Shown here: in pieces, positions 1-5,524 of the stretch
Layout: each line of letters begins with the position of its first letter
Numbering within the stretch: the stretch's first letter is position 1
Source: Thermoplasmata archaeon
GTDB taxonomy: Archaea; Thermoplasmatota; Thermoplasmata; Thermoplasmatales; Thermoplasmataceae
Assembly: GCA_021833045.1 (NCBI GenBank)
Contig: JAKBGP010000122.1
Coordinates: 1-6,518, forward strand
DNA: 6,518 nt
Direction: 5' to 3'
Translations under genes and position numbers: made by a program
Notes under the pieces: generated by a model
Database searches by the model: none
What the model saw: only the letters and a program-made list of their open reading frames with translations
Told to the model about the DNA's origin: nothing

Positions 1-1
1 A

Positions 2-763
2 CACACCAGAGAAGAAGTAAAGCTAGAAATAGATAAGGATATGGAGAGACTCACAAACGAAATCAGAAAGAATGAGTTACTAATGGAAAAAATGGAAAAA
101 CACTATTCAACTCTGAGAAAAGTTTCTAAGGACATGATGGAAAGCATTATTCCCCCAACAAAATTTCAATCTTTTTCAGATACCTATGCACCAATACCAC
201 TGATCGATGAAAAACCACTATGGAATGATCTTGTTAGAAATCATATTCCGCCGGATCAGGGAAATCTTTACGAAATGTGGGGTAAATATGTTGAACTCAC
301 TGCGAAATATTCTCATCAGAAGGTCGAGTCCATAAAAGGTATACTGGATAAAATTTTTGGCAGGACAGAGTATCGGCGATTAGATCAACCTGATATCAAC
401 AATAGTGGAGAAACATACTACGCAGCGAAACCAGTGCTTCATATCCTGAATAATCTTTTCTTTAATGAACCAGAGATTCAATTTCTTCTAGAGGATGGAA
501 AAAAGGAGAAAAAACTTGGGAGATCATCAACACTTCTGGTAAACAACGAAGAATTTATACATGGAAAAACGTCTGAAGTAATGGCATTTCAGTCAATGTT
601 CAGGGAAATTCTTGATACGAAGAATTACTCCATATGCAAGGAGACTCAAAGACAGAAAGAGTTAAAAAGTGAAATAGACGACATTATTAAAAATATAAAG
701 AAATTATTAAACTGGTTCATATTTGAGGAAGATAACATGATACAGTGTAAAATGCTGGAGTGA
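2..763 (+). CDS. Coiled-coil protein of unknown function, 5'-truncated by the window edge
   Basis: I do not recognise this protein. The frame is open from the left edge: 13 codons (HTREEVKLEIDKD) precede the first in-window ATG at 41 with no stop. They continue the same Lys/Glu-rich helical character and no good ribosome binding site precedes ATG 41, so the real start is probably upstream. Numbering from ATG 41, about residues 1-35 look like the end of a charged coiled coil. A middle part (about 40-195) contains a Pro-rich turn (IIPPTKF, then APIPLIDE), aromatic stretches and a conserved-looking GRTEYRRL segment. A second charged helical segment lies at about 198-222. There is no signal peptide, no obvious membrane span and no nucleotide-binding or metal motif, so it is probably a soluble cytoplasmic protein. 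Its stop lies 5 bp before the nadM start, which suggests cotranscription, but nothing links it to NAD metabolism. ATG 41 (240 aa) remains an alternative start. Confidence 0.75.
   Translation, partial: HTREEVKLEIDKDMERLTNEIRKNELLMEKMEKHYSTLRKVSKDMMESIIPPTKFQSFSDTYAPIPLIDEKPLWNDLVRNHIPPDQGNLYEMWGKYVELTAKYSHQKVESIKGILDKIFGRTEYRRLDQPDINNSGETYYAAKPVLHILNNLFFNEPEIQFLLEDGKKEKKLGRSSTLLVNNEEFIHGKTSEVMAFQSMFREILDTKNYSICKETQRQKELKSEIDDIIKNIKKLLNWFIFEEDNMIQCKMLE
757..763 (+). promoter_or_regulatory. Shine-Dalgarno site deciding the nadM start
   Basis: GGAGTGA overlaps the stop codon of the upstream coiled-coil gene and lies 5 nt before ATG 769. It closely resembles the archaeal consensus GGAGGTGA. This spacing favours ATG 769 over the in-frame GTG at 760, which lies within the site itself. 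Confidence 0.55.
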
Positions 764-768
764 AAGAA

Positions 769-1284
769 ATGTCAAGAGCATTCATTGTTGGAAGGTTTCA
801 GCCATTTCATCTCGGTCATCTGGAAGTAATACAGGAGATTCTGAAAGATCATGAATCTGTGATTATTGGAATAGGAAGTGCACAGTATTCACACACCCTT
901 CAAAACCCGTTCACAGCAGGAGAAAGGCATCTGATGATCTCAAACACTCTGGAAAGCAGGAAGATCTTTAACTTCTATATAATCCCAATAGAGGATGTAA
1001 ATTCTAACCCGCTCTGGGTCGCACATGTAGAATCACTAACCCCACATTTCTCAAGTGTATATACAAATAATCCTCTGGTAAAAAGACTGTTCTACGAGAA
1101 AAAATACAATGTAAAATCAATGGAACTCATAAACAGGGTGGAATGGTCAGGTACCAGGATAAGAGATAGAATGATAAGGGGAGAGAACTGGGAAAGGGAT
1201 GTTCCTGAAACGGTTTCGGAAATAATCAGGGAAATTGATGGTGTTGAAAGGCTAAGAGCACTTTCAGAGTCAGATGATCTCTAG
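769..1284 (+). CDS. nadM: Nicotinamide-nucleotide adenylyltransferase, archaeal NadM type
   Basis: This enzyme transfers AMP from ATP to nicotinamide mononucleotide, giving NAD and pyrophosphate in the cytoplasm, the adenylylation step shared by NAD synthesis and salvage. Numbering from ATG 769 (171 aa, normal for archaeal NMNATs): the nucleotidyltransferase signature GRFQPFHLGH is at 8-17, with the HxGH phosphate-binding motif at 14-17. The family block GSAQYSHTLQNPFTAGER is at 36-53, NPLVKRLF at about 101-108, and the C-terminal ATP-binding SGTRIR (SxTxxR) at 127-132. All key motifs are intact. An in-frame GTG at 760 would add MKE, but the family usually begins right at the RAFIVGRFQPF strand and a Shine-Dalgarno site fits ATG 769. 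It is probably cotranscribed with the preceding gene and meets the minus-strand M20 gene tail to tail. Family assignment is very secure. Confidence 0.96.
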   Translation: MSRAFIVGRFQPFHLGHLEVIQEILKDHESVIIGIGSAQYSHTLQNPFTAGERHLMISNTLESRKIFNFYIIPIEDVNSNPLWVAHVESLTPHFSSVYTNNPLVKRLFYEKKYNVKSMELINRVEWSGTRIRDRMIRGENWERDVPETVSEIIREIDGVERLRALSESDDL

Positions 1285-1287
1285 GGT

Positions 1288-1299
1288 GAAAAAAAGAAA
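1288..1299 (-). terminator. T-rich terminator of the M20 gene
   Basis: Read on the minus strand, the TAA stop of the M20 gene is followed at once by TTTCTTTTTTTC, a pyrimidine tract typical of archaeal intrinsic termination, which relies on oligo-T rather than a strong hairpin. It fills most of the 15-bp gap between the converging nadM and M20 stops. No equivalent plus-strand T tract closes nadM in this gap, so nadM transcripts probably end inside the M20 gene as antisense. Confidence 0.5.
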
Positions 1300-2496
1300 T
1301 TATTCAGAATAAACCAATTTCTCAATTGTTTCCCTATCCTGTAATATCTGATCAATTATAACATATTCATCAACCTGATGAGCAACATCAGGGACGGTCG
1401 TGCTCCACACAACTGCATCATAACCAAGTCTTCTGAAGAAAGCTGCGCATGTGCCTCCCCCAATACCAACAACCTTTGGCTCTCCGCCTCTGCTTGATAA
1501 CGCCTTCACCAATCTTGTAACGACTTCCGAATCCCTGGAAGTGGGTACAGGTGCCTGTTCTCTCTGTACAAACTCCATCTTAATCTTTGACTTATGTGTT
1601 CTTTCGAATTCAGAAATCTCTCTTGAAATATCATCCACTACACTATCCACATCATAGTTAGGTAGTATCCTGCAATCCATGTAAAATACTTCTTTTCCCG
1701 GAATCGTGTTTATATTGTCCACATTCTTTTCGTGCTTGGTCGGTTCAAACGTTGAATAGGGAAAGTTAAAAGTATCATCCTTATCGGTATATTTTGAATG
1801 GAGCATCTTATCTACTGATAGCATGAATTCCATTCCATCTCTTGCAGCGCTTATGGCGTTGCTTGGCATACTTGCATGGTACTGCCTACCATTAACTGTG
1901 AATTTTATCCAAACAATGCTTTTTTCGGCAATCTCCAGTTCCATTCCGTCCATTGAACCCGCATCAGGGACTATTATCAGGTCATCCTTCTTGAAAATAT
2001 TCTTATCAAGTAGGTACTGTATCCCGTACACACTCCCAACCTCTTCGTCTGCAACAAACGCAAGGCCTAAATTCATTTTAAGTTTGGATTTATCGAGCTT
2101 CTTAAGAAGTAGAAGAGAAAGGAAAACTGCCTGTCCATCATCAGACGTACCGCGACCATATATTCTGTTGCCTTCAACTGTTGCCTGAAATGGTGGTCTT
2201 GTCCATAAATTCGGGTCACCATCCGGTACAGTATCTATATGGGAGACAAGCCAGAGAGTACGATCAAAATTTCCAACTTTCTCTATTACACTGGATCTCT
2301 TAAATCCCATCTTATCTTCAACATCATACCGTACTGAATCTTCATACCCAAGTTCCTTCAATATACTAACTAGAAGATCTGCCCTCTGCGATTCTCCCTG
2401 TCCACCAGAGGCCGGACTTATAGATTTTACTGGTATAATTCTTTTTGCAAGTTCAATTATAAACTCTTTTTCATCAGTTATATCTTTTAAGTTCAT
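1300..2496 (-). CDS. M20-family metallohydrolase (ArgE/DapE/carboxypeptidase-like)
   Basis: This is a two-metal (normally zinc) amidohydrolase or peptidase that cleaves an N-acyl amide or peptide bond in the cytoplasm. Numbering from the upstream GTG at 2502: metal ligand H88 with D90 in SHIDTVPDGD; bridging D121 in GRGTSDDGQ; catalytic base E153 and metal ligand E154 in DEEVGS; metal ligand D180 in VPDAGS; and C-terminal metal ligand H375 in VAHQVDEY. The lid/dimerisation domain, about 190-300, carries the conserved QYHASMP with H209. All active-site residues are present and the length (about 398-400 aa) is normal. ATG 2496 is preferred over GTG 2502 because a TATA-like box lies 24-25 bp upstream of it, fitting a leaderless message. 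Automatic pipelines often call such proteins succinyl-diaminopimelate desuccinylase. That is doubtful in an archaeon without a diaminopimelate wall; peptide, acyl-amino-acid or lysine-pathway substrates remain possible. The gene is monocistronic and divergent from proS. Confidence 0.9.
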   Translation of the reverse strand: MNLKDITDEKEFIIELAKRIIPVKSISPASGGQGESQRADLLVSILKELGYEDSVRYDVEDKMGFKRSSVIEKVGNFDRTLWLVSHIDTVPDGDPNLWTRPPFQATVEGNRIYGRGTSDDGQAVFLSLLLLKKLDKSKLKMNLGLAFVADEEVGSVYGIQYLLDKNIFKKDDLIIVPDAGSMDGMELEIAEKSIVWIKFTVNGRQYHASMPSNAISAARDGMEFMLSVDKMLHSKYTDKDDTFNFPYSTFEPTKHEKNVDNINTIPGKEVFYMDCRILPNYDVDSVVDDISREISEFERTHKSKIKMEFVQREQAPVPTSRDSEVVTRLVKALSSRGGEPKVVGIGGGTCAAFFRRLGYDAVVWSTTVPDVAHQVDEYVIIDQILQDRETIEKLVYSE

Positions 2497-2516
2497 TATC
2501 ACTAATTGTTGTTCTG

Positions 2517-2524
2517 TTAATAAA
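2517..2524 (-). promoter_or_regulatory. TATA box of the M20 gene, leaderless layout
   Basis: On the minus strand this reads TTTATTAA, a near match to the archaeal TATA consensus TTTAWATA. Its centre is 24-25 bp upstream of ATG 2496, so transcription should begin at or next to the A of the start codon. No Shine-Dalgarno site precedes that ATG, as expected for a leaderless transcript. Confidence 0.5.
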
Positions 2525-2560
2525 CAATTACTCCTTTTAACTTATCATTATGTGCTTTTA

Positions 2561-2600
2561 TTAGCAACACCTAGTATCATTAATGAATTAGTGCTGTTAA
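2561..2600. repeat. Imperfect dyad with internal palindrome, possible operator
   Basis: TTAGCAACAC (2561-2570) and GTGCTGTTAA (2591-2600) form an inverted repeat with 8 of 10 positions paired across a 20-bp spacer. The spacer holds the perfect 10-bp palindrome TCATTAATGA (2577-2586), its centre one base off the outer centre. It lies about 37-84 bp upstream of the M20 TATA box, where archaeal activators or repressors can bind. In A+T-rich DNA such symmetry can arise by chance, so its role is only a possibility. Confidence 0.25.
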
Positions 2601-2638
2601 TTATAGTGTAATCTGTTGAGTATTGTATTAAAGATATC

Positions 2639-2651
2639 AGATCTAAGATCT
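2639..2651. repeat. AGATCT-A-AGATCT short repeat, possible protein-binding site
   Basis: Two copies of the palindromic hexamer AGATCT are separated by one base, giving a 13-bp element that is both a direct and an inverted repeat. It lies about 65 bp upstream of the proS TATA box. The symmetry suits a dimeric regulator but does not extend beyond the 13 bp. Confidence 0.25.
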
Positions 2652-2716
2652 ATACAAAACTCAGAGTAATAGTCTTCAAGCAAAATAACCAACTCTATCT
2701 TAGCGACTTGCAATAG

Positions 2717-2724
2717 TTAAATAA
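2717..2724 (+). promoter_or_regulatory. TATA box of the proS gene group, leaderless layout
   Basis: TTAAATAA lies with its centre 26-27 bp upstream of ATG 2747, the standard archaeal spacing to a start site at the initiation codon. A second T/A-rich stretch, TTTATTTA at 2732-2739, is only about 12 bp from the ATG and would start transcription inside the gene, so it is the poorer candidate. The AAGGGA directly touching the ATG is too close to act as a ribosome binding site. Confidence 0.55.
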
Positions 2725-2746
2725 TGACGAATTTATTTACAAGGGA

Positions 2747-4132
2747 ATGGAGCATAAAAAGGAAGATTTCAGTGAATGGTACAATGAAATAATAGACATT
2801 TCCCAGCTCACCGATAAGAGATACCCTGTTAAGGGAATGAATGTTTGGATGCCTTATGGATATAGCCTCATGAAAAACACTGATGAAATGATCAGGACTA
2901 AGTTCTATGAAGATGAGTATGAGGAAGTGATGTTTCCTTCATTAATCTCAAGACCAATGTTTGAAATTGAATTCGAACACATAAAGGGCTTTGAAAAAGA
3001 ACTATTCTGGATCACAAGGGGCGGAAGGGAATCTCTGGAAGAAGATCTGGCCATGAGACCCACAAGTGAGGCTGCAATTTATCCGATGCTAAAACTGTGG
3101 ATACGGGATCATGCTGATCTACCAAAGAGAATCTTCCAGATTGTTCAGGTATATCGTTATGAAACAAAACATACCAGGCCGTTTATAAGATCAAGGGATA
3201 TTCACTTCATAGAATGCCATACTGCCCATGATTCATACAAAGATGCAGAGGAACAGATGAACCTTTACAGGAGAGAGTGGGACTATTTCACAAAGAAACT
3301 CTGCCTTCCTTATATGGAGGTAAAGAGACCTGAGTGGGATAAGTTTCCAGGTGCTGTTTACACCATTGCATTTGATACGCTTATGCCTTCAGGCAGAACG
3401 CTTCAGATTGGAACAATTCATGAATACGGTAGTAATTTCTCTAAGAATTATGATGTGAAATTTGCAAAGGAGGATGGAACCAGTGAATATGTAAATCAGA
3501 CAACATTCGGTATGAGTGAAAGATTGATAGCTGCGTTAATAGGGATTCACGGTGACGATAAGGGACTAATTCTTCCACCATTCGTGGCTCCTACGCAGGT
3601 AGTGATTGTTCCAATTACCTCTGCAGATTCAAATTTTGAATCTTTTGTAAGTGAAATTGAAAACTTAGTTAGGAATAGTGGATTTAGGGTATTAGTAGAT
3701 AAAAACGACAACTATACTCCCGGTTATAAATTCAACCAGTGGGAAATGAAAGGTGTCCCTTTAAGAATAGAAATAGGTAAAAGAGAGGCAGAATCTAATT
3801 CAATTACCATATCCTTAAGAACAAGAAAAGGGAGGATAAAGCTGAATAAAGATGATATATCGCAGATAAAAAATTTGCTGGATGAGGTAGAAAGTGATCT
3901 TCTTAACAAAGCCCGGAAGATCCTCTCAGATGGAATAGAAGGGATTAAAACTAGCGGACAGGAATCAAGCATTAAGACTTTTATTCTATGTGATAATGAA
4001 AAATGTGCCAGGTCCATAGAGGCAAAAACCGAGCTAGATATGATGGGACATATACTGAATTATGGGTCAAAAGGTAAATGTGAGGTTTGTGGAAATGAAG
4101 GGAGAACTGCCCTCTTCTCTAGGCCATACTGA
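2747..4132 (+). CDS. proS: Prolyl-tRNA synthetase, archaeal/eukaryal type
   Basis: This class II synthetase activates proline with ATP and charges tRNA-Pro. Over 461 aa it shows the N-terminal DKRYPVKGMNVWMPYG block (23-38), MRPTSEAA with the TSE loop (T106-E108), motif 2 around RYETKHTRPFIRSRD (137-151) followed by HTAH (158-161), then the archaeal RPEWDKFPGAVYTIAFDTLMPSG segment (194-216) and LQIGTIHEYG (219-228). Motif 3 is GMSERLIAALIGIHGDDKGL (255-274). An anticodon-binding domain follows (about 283-385), then the C-terminal domain with four cysteines (C415, C420, C445, C448) suited to zinc binding, ending in the family's terminal Tyr. It lacks the bacterial-type editing insertion. An in-frame stop at 2714-2716 with no ATG, GTG or TTG between it and ATG 2747 fixes the start. 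The end overlaps the next gene by 38 bp, and the Cys-rich codons there double as that gene's probable ribosome binding site. Confidence 0.97.
   Translation: MEHKKEDFSEWYNEIIDISQLTDKRYPVKGMNVWMPYGYSLMKNTDEMIRTKFYEDEYEEVMFPSLISRPMFEIEFEHIKGFEKELFWITRGGRESLEEDLAMRPTSEAAIYPMLKLWIRDHADLPKRIFQIVQVYRYETKHTRPFIRSRDIHFIECHTAHDSYKDAEEQMNLYRREWDYFTKKLCLPYMEVKRPEWDKFPGAVYTIAFDTLMPSGRTLQIGTIHEYGSNFSKNYDVKFAKEDGTSEYVNQTTFGMSERLIAALIGIHGDDKGLILPPFVAPTQVVIVPITSADSNFESFVSEIENLVRNSGFRVLVDKNDNYTPGYKFNQWEMKGVPLRIEIGKREAESNSITISLRTRKGRIKLNKDDISQIKNLLDEVESDLLNKARKILSDGIEGIKTSGQESSIKTFILCDNEKCARSIEAKTELDMMGHILNYGSKGKCEVCGNEGRTALFSRPY
4082..4086 (+). promoter_or_regulatory. Probable ribosome binding site of the HAD gene, inside proS
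   Basis: GAGGT matches the core of the archaeal Shine-Dalgarno sequence and lies 8 nt before ATG 4095. It sits within the proS codons for the KCEVCG zinc-ligand segment, so the match may partly reflect protein constraint. It is the main reason for preferring ATG 4095 over ATG 4062 or the GTGs at 4080 and 4089. Confidence 0.4.
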
Positions 4133-4790
4133 GCATACTCCAATTGTTTTTTTTGATATGGATGGGGTTCTCACAGTAGAGAAAAGTAGCTGGAACTATG
4201 TCCATTCAAAATTTGGGGTTGATAATGATTTTAACTATTCTCTTTTCAGGACCGGAAAGATAGATTACCACGAATTTATGAGACGGGATATTAATCTGTG
4301 GATACAGGAAATGGGTGAGGTAAAGGTCAGCCAAATAAGGGAAATCCTTGATGAAATAGAATTGTTTCCAGGAGCCGTTGAGGCAACTCAAACACTCAGC
4401 GCTGAGGGGTTTCACCTGGTAATAGTATCAGGTGGATTAATGTGGCTTGCAGAAAGGGTTGGAAAACTTACAGGAATAAGTGATATTTATGCAAATGTGA
4501 TTTTATCGCTTGGTGGAATGGTTCTTCCCGATGGGAGAGCCCTGGTTGACCCGAAGAGGAAGGATATAGTTGTGAATAACGTGATAAATACATATAAACC
4601 AGATTACTCAATTTCAGTAGGAGACTCTCCAGATGATGAAAAGATGTTTATGGTTACTGACTATTCCATAAGCATGAATAATGAGCCTGGTTTTATTAAC
4701 GCAAGGGGTTTTGATCTGAAAACAGATAATCTTCAATCATGTGCTGATCTCATTCTAGGGATCAGGGATCAGAGAAATGAAATCACCTGA
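4095..4790 (+). CDS. HAD-superfamily phosphatase, phosphoserine phosphatase-like (subfamily IB)
   Basis: This is a predicted magnesium-dependent phosphohydrolase of the haloacid dehalogenase superfamily, cytoplasmic. Numbering from ATG 4095 (231 aa): motif I FFDMDGVLT has nucleophile D21 and acid/base D23; motif II is VSGG with S112; motif III is the Lys-rich DPKRKD (K154/K156); motif IV is GDSPDDEKMF with D177 and D180/D181. The stretch between motifs I and II (about 30-95) would form the small helical C1 cap. After motif I it reads SSWNYVHSKFG and later GKIDYHEFMRRDINLW, a pattern I associate with a euryarchaeal SerB-related group, not with proven phosphoserine phosphatases, so the substrate is open. 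The start is uncertain: ATG 4062 gives 242 aa, and no ATG, GTG or TTG occurs in frame between the proS stop and motif I. Any usual start therefore overlaps proS (38 bp with ATG 4095). Its own end overlaps radB by 14 bp. Confidence 0.88.
   Translation: MKGELPSSLGHTEHTPIVFFDMDGVLTVEKSSWNYVHSKFGVDNDFNYSLFRTGKIDYHEFMRRDINLWIQEMGEVKVSQIREILDEIELFPGAVEATQTLSAEGFHLVIVSGGLMWLAERVGKLTGISDIYANVILSLGGMVLPDGRALVDPKRKDIVVNNVINTYKPDYSISVGDSPDDEKMFMVTDYSISMNNEPGFINARGFDLKTDNLQSCADLILGIRDQRNEIT
4147..4154 (+). terminator. T8 tract just after the proS stop, possible partial terminator
   Basis: Eight consecutive T residues start 14 nt after the proS TGA, inside the HAD gene where they encode the FF of motif I. 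Oligo-T runs of this length are the core of archaeal intrinsic terminators, so some proS transcripts might end here and lower HAD-radB expression. The alternative is that the tract is simply the phenylalanine codons of motif I. Confidence 0.25.
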
Positions 4791-5469
4791 AATAAGAAGG
4801 GAAGAGAAACTTCCCTTTGGGATTGGGTGCATTGATCAGTTTCTTGAGGGAGGCATTGATCCTGGCGTAATCACACAGATATATGGTGAGGGCGGTTCCG
4901 GGAAGACAAACATGGCACTTCAGCTCACAGTTTCTGCTCTGTCCAGAGGTGAAAGGGTCATATATGTTGATACAGAGGGATTTTCAAGCAACAGGTTTCT
5001 GCAAATATGCGGGGGAAATCAGGAATATTCTAACAATCTTATTCTGTTTACACCCGAGAACATAGGGGAGCAGGAGGTCTGTCTCATAAAGGCCGAGAGA
5101 ATGATGCAGAATTCAAAAGACGTAAAACTTCTTGTGATTGATTCAATGACTGCCCTGCTTAGAATCGAAAGAGATGAAAATCTTAAAAATCAGGGTCTAT
5201 CAAGAGATATATCAATCATAAACACCATATGTAATAAGTATAAAATTCCAGTATTCATAACAAATCAGATATATTTTGATGTTGAGGAAAACCAGATAAC
5301 TCCCTATGGTGGTTATCTACTGAACCATTTCTCAAAAACCATACTGTCAATTAAACGAACAAGGGGAACCGGGAGAGAGTTGAAAATAGTAAAACATAGA
5401 TCCATTCAGGATGGTAAATCTGTTGAAATATTTGTCAACAGCACAGGTCTTTCATGCACAGAAGGATAA
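4777..5469 (+). CDS. radB: DNA repair and recombination protein RadB
   Basis: RadB is the euryarchaeal RecA/Rad51-superfamily paralogue. It binds DNA and ATP, has weak ATPase activity and is thought to act as a mediator for RadA in homologous recombination. This 230-aa protein consists only of the RecA core. It begins with LPFGIGCIDQFLEGGIDPGVITQIYG, followed by Walker A GEGGSGKT (37-44), IYVDTEG (62-68), Walker B LLVIDS (118-123), TNQIY (162-166), and a C-terminal strand region with SIKRTRGTGRELKIVKHRS (191-209). It lacks the N-terminal helix-hairpin-helix DNA-binding domain of RadA (about 320 aa), which with the length supports RadB over RadA. KaiC-like proteins are a less likely alternative. 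The start at 4777 lies 14 bp inside the HAD gene. No strong ribosome binding site is visible, so translational coupling is likely. The stop is 55 bp before fen. Confidence 0.93.
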   Translation: MKSPEIRREEKLPFGIGCIDQFLEGGIDPGVITQIYGEGGSGKTNMALQLTVSALSRGERVIYVDTEGFSSNRFLQICGGNQEYSNNLILFTPENIGEQEVCLIKAERMMQNSKDVKLLVIDSMTALLRIERDENLKNQGLSRDISIINTICNKYKIPVFITNQIYFDVEENQITPYGGYLLNHFSKTILSIKRTRGTGRELKIVKHRSIQDGKSVEIFVNSTGLSCTEG

Positions 5470-5495
5470 ATTTAGTCTGGATGGTTTCAAAAAGA

Positions 5496-5503
5496 TTTAC
5501 ATA
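5496..5503 (+). promoter_or_regulatory. TATA box of fen, leaderless layout
   Basis: TTTACATA differs from the consensus TTTAWATA at one position and its centre is 25-26 bp upstream of ATG 5525. A purine-rich AAAAAGA directly before it could serve as the TFB recognition element. It gives fen its own promoter in the short gap after radB, with transcription predicted to start at the ATG. Confidence 0.5.
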
Positions 5504-5524
5504 CTGGCACACATATGGAAGTAT

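Larger units (their letters stand above)
2525..2716. other. Divergent intergenic spacer between the M20 and proS promoters
   Basis: About 190 bp of A+T-rich DNA separate the two opposed TATA-like boxes, by far the largest non-coding stretch in this otherwise tightly packed window. I see no credible small gene, tRNA or C/D-box RNA signature in it. It holds an imperfect dyad at 2561-2600 with a 10-bp palindrome near its centre, and an AGATCT repeat at 2639-2651, described separately. Confidence 0.5.

Noticed and set aside
760..762. GTG start for nadM, adding three residues
   Set aside because: It overlaps the upstream stop codon and lies inside the GGAGTGA ribosome binding site, which is well spaced for ATG 769. 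NadM proteins normally begin right at the first beta strand.
1451..2188. Plus-strand open frames of 68 and 121 codons
   Set aside because: They are antisense to the M20 gene, whose protein shows a complete catalytic signature. Their translations are low-complexity Ser/Leu-rich sequence with no recognisable domain.
2732..2739. TTTATTTA as the proS promoter
   Set aside because: It is only about 12 bp from ATG 2747, so transcription would start inside the gene. TTAAATAA at 2717-2724 has the correct spacing.
2503..2746. A non-coding RNA, riboswitch or T-box leader for proS
   Set aside because: No tRNA-like fold, C/D-box motif or stable long stem was visible, and the promoter position implies proS has no 5' leader. 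T-boxes are also a bacterial system.
2724..2792. Short open frame starting at ATG 2724, before and across the proS start
   Set aside because: It is only 22 codons, overlaps proS in another frame, and its ATG lies within the proS TATA region.
3724..4415. Minus-strand open frames of 97 and 69 codons
   Set aside because: They are antisense to proS and the HAD gene, both well supported, and have no start signals or domains.
4758..4771. Tandem GGGATCA duplication just before the radB start
   Set aside because: Two 7-bp copies lie within the HAD coding frame (GIRDQR). They match the Shine-Dalgarno consensus poorly and are too short to call a repeat element.
4883..5065. 60-codon plus-strand frame within radB
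   Set aside because: It is an out-of-frame shadow of the Walker A region of RadB, with no ribosome binding site or known motif.
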